Positions 46,473 through 55,703 of a DNA stretch of 64,000 bases are shown here, one piece after another. The translations under genes and the position numbers were made by a program. The stretch lies in NCBI RefSeq assembly GCF_002863865.1, contig NZ_CP022684.1:3229990-3293989 (forward strand), given 5' to 3'. Within the stretch, counting starts at the first letter, position 1. Every line of letters begins with the position of its first letter. The DNA is from Ketobacter alkanivorans (GTDB taxonomy: Bacteria > Pseudomonadota > Gammaproteobacteria > Pseudomonadales > Ketobacteraceae). Below the pieces are notes generated by a model. It saw only the letters and a list, made by a program, of their open reading frames with translations. It was not told where the DNA came from and did no database searches.

Positions 46473-48384
46473 TCTTTCGAGATGGATGCCCGGCATTGCA
46501 TTCTGTGCAAATTTCGATGGTCGGGATGCTATATGGATGATAAGGCGGATCAACGGTTCAAATGTCACCTTGGCCGATATCGATAATAAATCTGTGTTGG
46601 TGAAACCGGAGGCGGAGCTTGAAGAATGCCTGGAGAACAAGGCGCTTCAGTTCATGGCAGATGATCGCTATAACGGTGAAATCGTATTTCAGGATTTGCC
46701 GGAGGAGTATCAAAAGGAAACCGCTCGCAGATATGCATACGTTCGAGAATTTCTTGATTCGGATGATCAAAAAAGATCGAAGAAGAAGCTTGAGAAAATA
46801 ATCGAAAAGGTAGCTGAAAAGATAGACGATGATACGCCACCGGCCTGGAATACGTTCAATAACTGGCTGAATAAGTATTTCAATGCCGGTTGCCGAATTA
46901 AAGGGTTGTACCCAAATGATCCTAAAAAGGGTCGCCGAGATATAAGGGTTGATCCAAGAGTTCGTGAAATAATTGATCAATCGGTGAAGTTGTATTTCAA
47001 AAATGGCCAGATGCTAGTGAGCAGCATTCATCAGATGGTGGAAGCGAAAGTACTAAAACACAATCTGAGCAATCCAGATGATCTGTTGGCTATCCCAGCC
47101 TACAGCACTGTGGACTACCATATTAAGAAGCGAAGTTACCAGGAGCATGTTAAGGGAAGAATTGGTAAAAATGCTGCTCGCTATGAATGTGCCAATGTCG
47201 GTGAAGCACCTCAAACAAGTCGTATTCTTGAGCGCGTTGAGGCCGACCACACCCCTCTGGATATCAATGTTCTGCATGATGAAACCAGAACACTGCTGGG
47301 TCGCCCGACCTTAACGCTCTTGATAGATCACTATTCTCGTATGGTCATGGGCTTTCAGATTTCTTTTGAAGAGCCTTCATATGCGTCCGCTGCCATGGCT
47401 ATCGGGAGTGCCATATTACCCAAAAAGGATCTGCTTGAATTTTACGGCGTCGAAGGCGATTGGCCTGCTCATGGTGTCATGGAAATGCTGGTCGCCGACA
47501 ATGGCACAGAGTTCTGGGGTGACAATCTCGATATGGCGATCAGTGAGGTAGGCTCAGTGCTTCAATATGCGCCAGTCAGGAGCCCAAATTATAAAGGTGT
47601 TGTAGAGCGTTTCTTTCTTACACTGAGAACAGGATTAATTGATTCTCTGCCAGGCAAGACAAATGGCGTCGGTAACGGGTCAGACGAATACATTGCTCAG
47701 AACGAGGCAAAGCTCACATTGTCGGAGTTCAAAAAGATATTCCTGACCTGGCTTGTGAATATCTATCACCTTGAGCCACACGGCAAAGCCGAAAAATCTC
47801 CTCTTGATCTTTGGAATGAATCTGCTCGCGAGTTCCCGGTGGTTGAGGAAGATGCTAAACGCATTGAGACAGCCTTGATGTGTTCCGATACGAGAACTCT
47901 ACAGCGATCAGGTATTCAGTATGAAAACCTTGAATACAACTCAGACCCTCTGCGAGATATCTACCGGCGAGAAGGGGTTGTCGAACTGTTGATCAGATAT
48001 AGTCCGTTCGATATTGGTCACATTTATGTGTGGGATGAGCTCAACCGGATCTATATCCGGGTGCCATGCGTTAACTACAGGTATGCAAAAGGCCTGTCGA
48101 TGTATGCTCACAAGGCCATCCGCAAACGCATTAATACTGCGCGTAAAAGCTACAAGGATAATGTGATTCTCCAAAGAGCCAAGGTTGAGCTTTTTGGCGA
48201 TCTGGAAAGTTTGCATGATCGTAATGTTAGGAAAAAATCGCAGGCGACCGCGAAAAAAGCCGCTCGCATACATTCGCTGGGCGTAGAAGAGTTTTCTGCC
48301 AACACAATTCTCAATGATCCAGCCCCAGTGGTTATTCAGAATATTCAGGCTGAAGAAGTAACGGATGACTGGGAGGTATGGTGA
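46465..48384 (+). CDS. tnsB: TnsB-like DDE transposase
   Basis: 639 residues from ATG 46465 (AGAGG 7 bp upstream; ATG 46450 would add five). N-terminal winged-helix DNA-binding domains, then the retroviral-integrase-like core with D261 (VEADHTPLDI), D345 (LVADNGTEFWG) and E381 (YKGVVERFF), the DDE triad. A Mu-type C-terminal domain follows (WDELNRIYIRVPCVNY) with a basic tail. It makes the 3' cuts and joins them to target DNA, and binds the end repeats. 8-bp overlap with tnsA. Confidence 0.92.
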   Translation: MHNLSRWMPGIAFCANFDGRDAIWMIRRINGSNVTLADIDNKSVLVKPEAELEECLENKALQFMADDRYNGEIVFQDLPEEYQKETARRYAYVREFLDSDDQKRSKKKLEKIIEKVAEKIDDDTPPAWNTFNNWLNKYFNAGCRIKGLYPNDPKKGRRDIRVDPRVREIIDQSVKLYFKNGQMLVSSIHQMVEAKVLKHNLSNPDDLLAIPAYSTVDYHIKKRSYQEHVKGRIGKNAARYECANVGEAPQTSRILERVEADHTPLDINVLHDETRTLLGRPTLTLLIDHYSRMVMGFQISFEEPSYASAAMAIGSAILPKKDLLEFYGVEGDWPAHGVMEMLVADNGTEFWGDNLDMAISEVGSVLQYAPVRSPNYKGVVERFFLTLRTGLIDSLPGKTNGVGNGSDEYIAQNEAKLTLSEFKKIFLTWLVNIYHLEPHGKAEKSPLDLWNESAREFPVVEEDAKRIETALMCSDTRTLQRSGIQYENLEYNSDPLRDIYRREGVVELLIRYSPFDIGHIYVWDELNRIYIRVPCVNYRYAKGLSMYAHKAIRKRINTARKSYKDNVILQRAKVELFGDLESLHDRNVRKKSQATAKKAARIHSLGVEEFSANTILNDPAPVVIQNIQAEEVTDDWEVW

Positions 48385-49370
48385 TGATGAACCGAAATAC
48401 CTACCCTTTTGTAGCCACTGGTGATGTCAAACATATCTTCAAAATTTTGGATGATCTTCGGATTAACTATATCGAAGAAGGTGACACCAATTGCCTTATC
48501 ACCGGTGAGTCGGGATCTGGTAAATCTGAGCTGGTAAAACGGTATGCTGCGAAGTATCCGCGTCGGGAGTTGGAGGAATATACCCACATTCCCGTGTTGT
48601 ATGTTCAGTTGAGTTCACCGCAAACCGCCAAAGCTTTCACCCAGCAGGTGCTTGCTGCGTTGGGCGATCCCCAGGGCGGCAGAGGAATAAAAACCAAAGA
48701 GGAAGGCTTTTCGCTAATTAAAAAATACTGCCGTGAGTGCGGTGTCGAGCTCATTATTCTTGATGAAATGCAAACGGTCATCCAAAACCGCTCATTAGGA
48801 GTAATTGCCAACATAACGGCTTGGTTTAAAGACTTAATGAACCACTCTAAAGTGCCAGTGGCGTTAGTTGGTATGCCTTGGTGTCTCGGTGTCGTTAAAG
48901 AAAATGATGAGCTCGATACACGTGTAGGGTACCGTTATTATCTGGAAACCTTTAGGGTCTCCAGTCGGTTCTCCCATTTTGAAAAATTTCTTGAGCTTTT
49001 TTCAGCGGGCTATGAATTTGCGAATGACTTTTCACTTCTTGAGCGTGAAACAGCCTATCGGCTGTTTGCGTATAGTTCTGGAATTATAAGGGCTATCAGG
49101 GGGCAAATCATCCGAGCGGCCAGTTTGGCGGAGGCGGCGGGAAAACCAATTGATTTGGCCTGCTTTCAGGACGCGATTCGTTCAAGGGGGATAAAGGATC
49201 ACAACAACGTCTTTATCATGCCGGTGACGGAGTTGCGGCTGAGGGAAATTGTGAATTCATCCAAGTGGATACAGCAAAAATCTTACAATAAGGAAAGCTT
49301 TCAGAGTGCTGAATTCAAAACCTACCGGCTGACCAAAAAGCTTGAACTAATCGAAGCCGATGACGACTGA
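48384..49370 (+). CDS. tnsC: TnsC/TniB-like AAA+ target-selection ATPase
   Basis: 328 residues from ATG 48384 (GGGAGG 7 bp upstream; ATG 48378 is possible). Walker A GESGSGKS (about 41-48), Walker B VELIILDEMQTV, sensor-like VPVALVGMPWC, and a C-terminal lid with the RYYLETFRVSSRF arginine region. It polymerises on target DNA and links the target selector TniQ to TnsA/TnsB. Size is closer to TniB and short TnsC forms than to the 555-residue Tn7 TnsC. 1-bp overlap with tnsB, 11-bp overlap with tniQ. Confidence 0.9.
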   Translation: MMNRNTYPFVATGDVKHIFKILDDLRINYIEEGDTNCLITGESGSGKSELVKRYAAKYPRRELEEYTHIPVLYVQLSSPQTAKAFTQQVLAALGDPQGGRGIKTKEEGFSLIKKYCRECGVELIILDEMQTVIQNRSLGVIANITAWFKDLMNHSKVPVALVGMPWCLGVVKENDELDTRVGYRYYLETFRVSSRFSHFEKFLELFSAGYEFANDFSLLERETAYRLFAYSSGIIRAIRGQIIRAASLAEAAGKPIDLACFQDAIRSRGIKDHNNVFIMPVTELRLREIVNSSKWIQQKSYNKESFQSAEFKTYRLTKKLELIEADDD

Positions 49371-50403
49371 GCAAAAGTTACTGATCAGGCCAGTTAAGCA
49401 CCCGCTGGAGCGGATCGATGACTACGTTGTCAGGCTCTCCGCTGCAAATGGTTTCTCTTCAGCAATGACACTGAGCACCTATTTGCGAGCATGGTGCAAA
49501 GTGGCTGGGTACAGTATTCGCGGATTAGACAGCGCCGATACGATGGCCAGGATGTTAAGCCGTTATCTTGATCGTATCGTCGAAACAAAATCCTTCGACC
49601 GGCCAGCGTTCGCCAAAGCCAATCTCATCTTGAAAACCTGTAAGGCTTGCCTCAGCGAACATAAGGCTATCCCGTTTTACTGGTATCTGGATGATTACCA
49701 GGTTTGCCACATCCACTACCAGCCGTTGAGCAAGCCAGATTCCAACGAAACATTCGACCATGTGGATGTTGATCTGCCCCAGCACCCCATAGTCGATTTT
49801 CTGGATTCCAGTGACCCCTGGTTGGCATACACCAACATGCAAAAATGCGCCGACGAGCTCCGGTGGCTATGCTGGCGTTTGAAGCAGTTCTACGAGGCTC
49901 ACCTGGGAATCCGCGTACATACGATGAACGCGCTGGGCTGGATAAACAGCACCCCTCCTGCGGAACGTTACTCTGATGGCAGATTCGATCGGGTTGCCAG
50001 CCTAATCACAGAGCAATCAGGTCTCCAGGAAAGCGATGTGCGCTTGCTATCAGCCCTTTTGCTCTGGCAGCGCATGGTGCCAAACAACCTGTTCCGGGCT
50101 GCGGGTGCAGGTGCGGAAGGTGCCACCGAAGCTAGCCTGGAATGGGCATCCCGGCAGCTGATCGCCAGTGAGCCCATGCTCATGTTTATCTGCGATGCAC
50201 ACCAGGCTCCGCGAAACACTCCAAAACTCTGTCTGCGCGACTATATCCCTCTGCTGGCAGGCCTGGATGAGGCCACCGACAAAGCGCTGCGCCAGGCGGT
50301 TTATTCCTGCGGGTTAACCACTGAGTTGTTGATAATGCTTCCCGGTAGACCGGGTGAGCATAGCTGCAAAGTGAAAAGTTGGTCTAGCGTGGCAGTTACC
50401 TAG
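49360..50403 (+). CDS. tniQ: TniQ/TnsD-family target selector (short form)
   Basis: 347 residues, ATG 49360. TniQ start (PLERIDDYVVRLSAANGFSS) and zinc finger C94-K-A-C97...C116-H-I-H119 are present. The C-terminal half is helical without an obvious HTH. Tn7 TnsD has about 500 residues, so this is a short member. It is the only target selector seen in the window, so either it recognises parE itself or a second, longer selector lies beyond the edge. Confidence 0.85.
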   Translation: MTTEQKLLIRPVKHPLERIDDYVVRLSAANGFSSAMTLSTYLRAWCKVAGYSIRGLDSADTMARMLSRYLDRIVETKSFDRPAFAKANLILKTCKACLSEHKAIPFYWYLDDYQVCHIHYQPLSKPDSNETFDHVDVDLPQHPIVDFLDSSDPWLAYTNMQKCADELRWLCWRLKQFYEAHLGIRVHTMNALGWINSTPPAERYSDGRFDRVASLITEQSGLQESDVRLLSALLLWQRMVPNNLFRAAGAGAEGATEASLEWASRQLIASEPMLMFICDAHQAPRNTPKLCLRDYIPLLAGLDEATDKALRQAVYSCGLTTELLIMLPGRPGEHSCKVKSWSSVAVT

Positions 50404-50493
50404 CTAGGGATTCAGCACTGGTCGCGAATAATTTAGTTTTTGCGCTAAATATTTCATCTAATCTTTAATTATTTCAGTCTTTTGGGTTAATAT

Positions 50494-50523
50494 CGGGCCT
50501 GACTCTGTAAACCGTAGGGCCCG
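50494..50523. promoter_or_regulatory. Dyad directly upstream of the small XRE gene
   Basis: CGGGCC (50494-50499) / GGCCCG (50518-50523), 18-bp spacer, 3 bp before the ATG at 50527. The second arm lies in GGGCCC, itself a palindrome. Candidate autoregulatory operator; the 123-bp gap after tniQ is otherwise AT-rich without a gene. Confidence 0.4.
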
Positions 50524-50526
50524 GTC

Positions 50527-50736
50527 ATGATACGTTGCCATCTCGCTCGCCTGATGGGGGAGCGAAAAATGAAGATCTCCGATGTTTTGCGCGAAACCGG
50601 GCTAAGCCGGAATACCGTGACCCTAATGTACAAGGAGACGGCGCAAAGGATCGATATCGAGGCTTTGGATAAGCTCTGTCGCCTGTTTGAGTGTGAAGTG
50701 GCCGATATGTTGGAGTTCACGGATGAGCAAGCCTGA
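50527..50736 (+). CDS. Small XRE/HTH_26 regulator of the defence island
   Basis: 69 residues, ATG 50527, beginning with the family-typical MIRCHLARLMGERKMKI. HTH: SDVLRETGLSRNTVTLMYKE, and the end IDIEALDKLCRLFECEVADML is the standard HTH_26 tail. Overlaps the sigma-54 activator start by 14 bp, so the two are translationally coupled and probably one regulatory pair. Confidence 0.85.
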   Translation: MIRCHLARLMGERKMKISDVLRETGLSRNTVTLMYKETAQRIDIEALDKLCRLFECEVADMLEFTDEQA

Positions 50737-52240
50737 ATCAAAAAACAAGCAAGGGCTTCGAACACTTGTGAGCTGGGTTGGGGGAAACGACCTGAAAGCT
50801 ACGGGCAGCAGTGATGCAGAGGGGCAAGCCCTTGGTCCGATTGCAGCTACTCTCAAAGAGCAGGTATTCGACAGCGTAGAGCTGCTCTACAACTATCCAG
50901 AAGATCAGGTAAAGCCATATCTGACATGGCTGAAGAAGCAGACCGCTACGCCGATCCACGCTCAAGCCATTTCCCTGTCTTCACCGGTCAATTTTGGTGA
51001 AATCTATGTCCAGGCCAATCAGCAGCTGGCCAGGCTGCAAGCATTGGGTTGTGAGTTGTCCATTCTGTTAAGTCCAGGAACCCCGGCCATGCAGGCGGTT
51101 TGGATTCTTTTGGGCAAAACCCGCTATGCCTGTCAGTTTTATCAATCGTCACTGGAACAGGGCGTTCAGCAGGTAGAAATTCCATTTGAGCTTTCCGCAG
51201 AGTACCTGCCTGCCGCTCAAAACATAGGCAGTGCCAAGATCAGTCGGCTGGTAGAAGGCAATGCTCCCATCAATGCGGCATTCGACAATATCGTTACTCG
51301 CAACCCTTGGATGCAGGCTCTGAAGGCACAGGCCCAGATACTGGCGGAACGTGAAGTACCGGTATTGATTTATGGCGAGACCGGCACCGGTAAAGAGCTC
51401 TTTGCTCGCGCCATCCACAATGCCAGCCAACGGGCCAATAAAGCATTTGTGCCGGTGAACTGTGGTGCCATTCCCGGTGAACTGGTCGACTCAGTCCTCT
51501 TTGGCCACAAGAAAGGGGCATTTACCGGTGCTACATCTGACAAGCCTGGAGTATTCGAGCAAGCTGATGGCGGGACCTTGTTCCTGGATGAATTTGGCGA
51601 GCTGGAGCCCAGTGTGCAAGTGCGCCTCTTGCGGGTATTGCAAGAAGGGGCATTCGTTCCGGTAGGGGGCACCAAAGAACAAAAGGTCGATGTTCGCCTG
51701 ATCACAGCTACACATCGCAACTTAATGGAGGCGGTAGCCAACGGCCGTTTTAGGGAGGATCTGTTTTACCGCGTGGCTGTTGGTGTTTTGCATCTGCCAC
51801 CGCTGAGGGAGCGAGAGGGCGATCTGTCGCTCCTGACGGATACCTTGATCAAAGCGATGAGTGATCATGACTCAATGCTTGAGGGTAAAAATATTTCTCC
51901 TGACGCAAAAAATATTATCCTTCAGCATCCTTGGCGAGGAAATGTGCGTGAGTTGCAATCCACTTTATTGCGCTCCGCCTTGTGGTGCCAGGGTGATGTG
52001 ATCAATGCTGCCGATATCCGTCAGGCTTTGTTCAATATGCCGGAGCAGGATTCGGGATTGCTGAACAAGGATGTTTCTCAAGGTGTTGATATACAAGAGA
52101 TAATTGGTTTTGTTGCTGCGAATTATATCCGTAAAGCATTGGCTCATAGTGGCCAGAATAAGACCCGTGCAGCACAGCTTTTGGGCTTGAAAAACTACCA
52201 GACACTGAAGAACTGGATGGAAAAATACGGTATTTCCTAG
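50723..52240 (+). CDS. Sigma-54-dependent activator with RtcR/CARF-like N-terminal sensor
   Basis: 505 residues from ATG 50723 (GGAG 8 bp upstream). Residues 10-170 form a Rossmann-like domain with VSWVGGNDL at the start and LLSPGTPAMQAVWILL (about 115-130), which matches the ligand-site pattern of CARF domains such as that of RtcR. AAA+ core: Walker A GETGTGKE (218-225), sigma-54-contacting GAFTGA (265-270), Walker B LFLDEFGE. C-terminal Fis-type HTH (NKTRAAQLLGLKNYQTLKNW). It should remodel sigma-54 RNA polymerase when its sensor domain binds a ligand, presumably a cyclic oligonucleotide or RNA-end signal. Its target is most likely the promoter at 52254, 14 bp after its own stop. Confidence 0.87.
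   Translation: MSKPESKNKQGLRTLVSWVGGNDLKATGSSDAEGQALGPIAATLKEQVFDSVELLYNYPEDQVKPYLTWLKKQTATPIHAQAISLSSPVNFGEIYVQANQQLARLQALGCELSILLSPGTPAMQAVWILLGKTRYACQFYQSSLEQGVQQVEIPFELSAEYLPAAQNIGSAKISRLVEGNAPINAAFDNIVTRNPWMQALKAQAQILAEREVPVLIYGETGTGKELFARAIHNASQRANKAFVPVNCGAIPGELVDSVLFGHKKGAFTGATSDKPGVFEQADGGTLFLDEFGELEPSVQVRLLRVLQEGAFVPVGGTKEQKVDVRLITATHRNLMEAVANGRFREDLFYRVAVGVLHLPPLREREGDLSLLTDTLIKAMSDHDSMLEGKNISPDAKNIILQHPWRGNVRELQSTLLRSALWCQGDVINAADIRQALFNMPEQDSGLLNKDVSQGVDIQEIIGFVAANYIRKALAHSGQNKTRAAQLLGLKNYQTLKNWMEKYGIS
52219..52237. promoter_or_regulatory. Imperfect dyad upstream of the sigma-54 promoter
   Basis: GGAAAAATAC (52219-52228) / GTATTTCC (52230-52237), inverted with one extra A, 17 bp before the -24 box. 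Possible activator site, though enhancer sites usually lie further upstream (here within the activator's own coding sequence). Confidence 0.25.
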
Positions 52241-52253
52241 TGATTAAGTAAAC

Positions 52254-52270
52254 TTGGCACGGCCTTCGCT
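52254..52270 (+). promoter_or_regulatory. Sigma-54 (-24/-12) promoter of the hsdR operon
   Basis: TTGGCACGGCCTTCGCT at 52254-52270 fits the consensus TTGGCACGN4TTGCT with a single mismatch; GG and GC have the required spacing. With C of the -12 element at 52269 the start site is near 52281, 19 bp before the hsdR ATG at 52300. It lies immediately after a sigma-54 activator gene. Confidence 0.85.
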
Positions 52271-52299
52271 ATAAGGCTGTCATGGACAGAATAATTTTT

Positions 52300-55200
52300 A
52301 TGAAATCAGTGAACTTCGAATTCTTGAGACCCGAGAATGACCTACTTGCTAACCTCGGTGGTTTGGCCGAGGCGGTCCTGCATATTGATCCGGGTAGTGC
52401 TTTGACCCGTTTGCGCAGTTTTGCTGAAGAGCTGACCAAGGCCATCTATAAGGAAGAGCTGCTGCCGCGTATGCCGCAGTCCAGCTTCTACGAGCTGATC
52501 AAAAGTCCGGTTTTTGAGGATTGCGTTAGCAAATCACTGATTCATCAGATCAACTTTTTGCGTATTCAGGGCAATGACACCGCCCACGGCGCAGAGGGTG
52601 AATTACGTAATGCACAAATGGCTCTGGGTACGGCGCACCAGTTGGCTATGTACATGGGCATCAAGTATTACGGCAAGAAGAAGGAACAAATCGCCGCATT
52701 TGTTGATGTAAAAGATCCAACAGCAACCTTAAATCAGCTACAGAAATCCGTTTCGAGCTACGAGAAAGAACTGCAAAAGCAGCAAGAAGAGCTCGAAAGA
52801 GTCATGGATCAGCTGGAGCGTGAGCGCACCAGAAACATCGAAAAGCTGGAGCCGCCTGCCAGGGCCGATCAGCAAAAACGCCAGCAGCAGAGTCAGCAGG
52901 TAGCCGACAGCTTACAATGGAACGAAGCTAAAACACGCGCCCTATTGATCGATGCCATGTTGTTGCAGGCTGGCTGGGATATTCAGAACCGCGATCAGGT
53001 CGGCCAGGAAGTTGAAGTACAGTTTCCCAACAACCCAAGCGGCAAGGGATATGTGGATTACGTGCTCTGGGGGGATAACGGTCACCCACTTGCTGTGATC
53101 GAGGCCAAGAAATCCGGCAATACCAACCTACAGGCTGGTCGAGAACAGGCCAGGCTATATGCCGATGCCTTTGAGCACATGGGCTATCAACGCCCTGTCA
53201 TTTTCTACTCCAACGGCTACGAAACCTTCATCTGGGACGATCACCAGTACAACACCTACCGGCCAGTTTATGGCTTTTACAGTAAAGACAGCCTGGATTA
53301 CCTGATTTATCAGCGCCACTATCGCGCCGCAGAGCTGGAAAAGTTCAATCCAGAACTCAGCATTGCTGATCGCCCTTACCAGATTGAAGCCATCAAAACG
53401 GTCGCTGCGCATTTTCAAAGCCAGCGTCGCAAAGCGCTCATCATTCAGGCCACCGGCACCGGTAAAACTCGCGTAGCTATCGCGTTGGCTGAGCTGCTGT
53501 TGCGTACCGGCTGGGCCAAGCGGGCATTGTTCCTGTGCGACCGAAAAGAGCTGCGCGTACAGGCTGATGATGCCTTTAAGCAAAACCTGCCATCCGAGCC
53601 GCGTTGTGTGATTGGTGAAACCAACAAGATTGATCAAAGTGCGCGGATCTACATTGCCACCTACCCCGGCATGATGAATCGCTTTGCACAGTTAGATGTT
53701 GGCTTTTTCGATCTGATTATTGCCGATGAATCCCATCGCAGCATCTACAACAAGTATCGTGACCTGTTCGATTACTTTGATGCATTGCAAGTGGGCTTAA
53801 CCGCAACCCCAGTGAAATTCATCAGTCGAAATACCTTCGACATCTTCGACTGCGAAACCACCGATCCGACATTCGAGTTTGGCTTGGACGCGGCCATTAA
53901 TAACGAACCGCCTTACCTGGTACCCTTCCGGGTGAAAGACCTGACCACCGATTTTCTTCGCGATGGTATTCATTACAACGACCTGACAGAAGAACAAAAG
54001 CGTCAGTTGGAAGAAGACCTGGGCGAAGAAGAAGCCCGCAATACCACCATTGCAGGCAAAGATATTGGCCGTAAGATCTTCAGCGAAGATACCGATCGCA
54101 TCATCCTTGAAAATCTGATCAACAACGGCATCAAGGATGAGACAGGTTCCCTGGTCGGCAAAACCATTATCTTCGCTCAGCGCCAAGACCATGCTGAGCA
54201 CCTGGAAAAGCTGTTCTGCAAGCTCTACCCGCAATATGGCACCAAGGTGTGCAAGGTCATCCACAATGCGATTCCCCATGTGGAAAGCCTGATCAAAGAA
54301 TTCAAAAAATCCGATAACGATTTTCGCATCGCTATTTCAGTGGATATGCTGGACACCGGCATCGACGTGCCTGAAGTCGTCAACCTGGTGTTTGCCAAGC
54401 CGGTAAAGAGCTGGGTGAAATTCTGGCAGATGATTGGTCGTGGCACGCGCTTGCGCCCGAATCTCTTTGGTCCAGGTAAGCATAAAACCGAGTTCCTGAT
54501 TTTCGACCATTATGGCAACTTCGACTTTTTCGAAGAAGAGTATCAGGAGCCTGATGACACCGGCAGTAAATCCTTGCTGCAAACCACCTTTGAAGCCCGT
54601 CTTGAGCTGGCGCAGGCGGCATTACAGCAAAACCATGCGGCCGCTTTTGATACGGCCATTGAGCTACTGCGGGCCGACATTAATGACTTGCCCGACACCA
54701 GCATCGCGGTAAAGCGCGAACTGCGGGTCGTACACCAGCTACAGCAAACCGATCTGCTAAAGGGGTTCGATGCGAAAACCCAGCATCTGCTGGCCAATAC
54801 CATCGCACCCTTAATGTCTGCACGTGTGCTTCGCGACAAACATGCAACCCAGCTGGACAAGCTGATGGCCACCATTGAACGCTGCCTGGTAGAACAAGCG
54901 AGCTGCTTTGATGATGGCAGAGATCTGCTGCTCACCGAGATAGACAAACTGGCCGTGAATATTCAGGCGGTACGCCAGAAAGACGCCATCATTGCAGAAG
55001 TGCGCAGTGCCGACTTTTGGCAAGCGCCCAATATTGAAAGGTTAGAAAAGGCCCGTAAAGAGTTGCGCGGCATTATGAAATATCGCCAGCAGCGAACTGG
55101 CCCCGGTTATGAGACCGGCACCACGCGTGCAGGGGATTCCGGGGTGCGTGAAGCTGAGCGTGAGGTAAAGATCGCCGGTGCCAACGAGGCCATGATCTAC

Positions 55201-55701
55201 CGCCGCAGGCTCAAGGATATCCTGGATCAAATGGTGGCTGCCAACCCCACGTTGCAGAAAATCCGTAAAGGGGAACCCATTGCGGAGCCAGAATTAAAAA
55301 CACTGACGTCTACCATACTCACCAGCCACCCAGGTGTGAGTCTGGAGGTGCTGAATGAATTCTATGGTCGTACGGCGGATCAATTGCACCTGACAGTACG
55401 TGAAATTATCGGCCTGGACGCACAAGCCATTGAAGACCACTTCAAGAGCTTTTTACACGCTCATCCAGCGCTAACCGCTCAGCAAGTGCGGTTTATGAAT
55501 CTGCTCAAAAATTACATCGCTCAGCACGGCTCCATCGTGATCGAAAAGCTCTACGACGCGCCATTTACCTCCGTCTCACACGAAGGAATTGACGGCGTAT
55601 TTACCCCAGACGACGTGGGTGAGCTGATTGCCGTGTTGAAACCCTTTATCAAGGCTGAACCCAAATCATCGGGTTCACAGCCAGAAAGCACACAGGAGTA
55701 A
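52300..55701 (+). CDS. hsdR: Type I restriction endonuclease subunit R (EcoEI type)
   Basis: 1133 residues from ATG 52300, which starts the family-typical MKSVNFEFLRPENDLLANL; an upstream ATG at 52282 would begin at the predicted transcription start. Order: N-terminal DUF4145-like module, coiled coil (about 150-185), nuclease motif YVDYVLW...AVIEAKKSG (D and E-x-K), helicase Walker A QATGTGKT (about 383), Walker B IADESHRS, LTATPVK, second RecA domain with GRGTRLR, and the EcoEI_R_C C-terminus. It cleaves DNA after ATP-driven translocation when the HsdS target is unmethylated. First gene of the sigma-54-driven operon. Confidence 0.95.
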   Translation: MKSVNFEFLRPENDLLANLGGLAEAVLHIDPGSALTRLRSFAEELTKAIYKEELLPRMPQSSFYELIKSPVFEDCVSKSLIHQINFLRIQGNDTAHGAEGELRNAQMALGTAHQLAMYMGIKYYGKKKEQIAAFVDVKDPTATLNQLQKSVSSYEKELQKQQEELERVMDQLERERTRNIEKLEPPARADQQKRQQQSQQVADSLQWNEAKTRALLIDAMLLQAGWDIQNRDQVGQEVEVQFPNNPSGKGYVDYVLWGDNGHPLAVIEAKKSGNTNLQAGREQARLYADAFEHMGYQRPVIFYSNGYETFIWDDHQYNTYRPVYGFYSKDSLDYLIYQRHYRAAELEKFNPELSIADRPYQIEAIKTVAAHFQSQRRKALIIQATGTGKTRVAIALAELLLRTGWAKRALFLCDRKELRVQADDAFKQNLPSEPRCVIGETNKIDQSARIYIATYPGMMNRFAQLDVGFFDLIIADESHRSIYNKYRDLFDYFDALQVGLTATPVKFISRNTFDIFDCETTDPTFEFGLDAAINNEPPYLVPFRVKDLTTDFLRDGIHYNDLTEEQKRQLEEDLGEEEARNTTIAGKDIGRKIFSEDTDRIILENLINNGIKDETGSLVGKTIIFAQRQDHAEHLEKLFCKLYPQYGTKVCKVIHNAIPHVESLIKEFKKSDNDFRIAISVDMLDTGIDVPEVVNLVFAKPVKSWVKFWQMIGRGTRLRPNLFGPGKHKTEFLIFDHYGNFDFFEEEYQEPDDTGSKSLLQTTFEARLELAQAALQQNHAAAFDTAIELLRADINDLPDTSIAVKRELRVVHQLQQTDLLKGFDAKTQHLLANTIAPLMSARVLRDKHATQLDKLMATIERCLVEQASCFDDGRDLLLTEIDKLAVNIQAVRQKDAIIAEVRSADFWQAPNIERLEKARKELRGIMKYRQQRTGPGYETGTTRAGDSGVREAEREVKIAGANEAMIYRRRLKDILDQMVAANPTLQKIRKGEPIAEPELKTLTSTILTSHPGVSLEVLNEFYGRTADQLHLTVREIIGLDAQAIEDHFKSFLHAHPALTAQQVRFMNLLKNYIAQHGSIVIEKLYDAPFTSVSHEGIDGVFTPDDVGELIAVLKPFIKAEPKSSGSQPESTQE

Positions 55702-55703
55702 AC

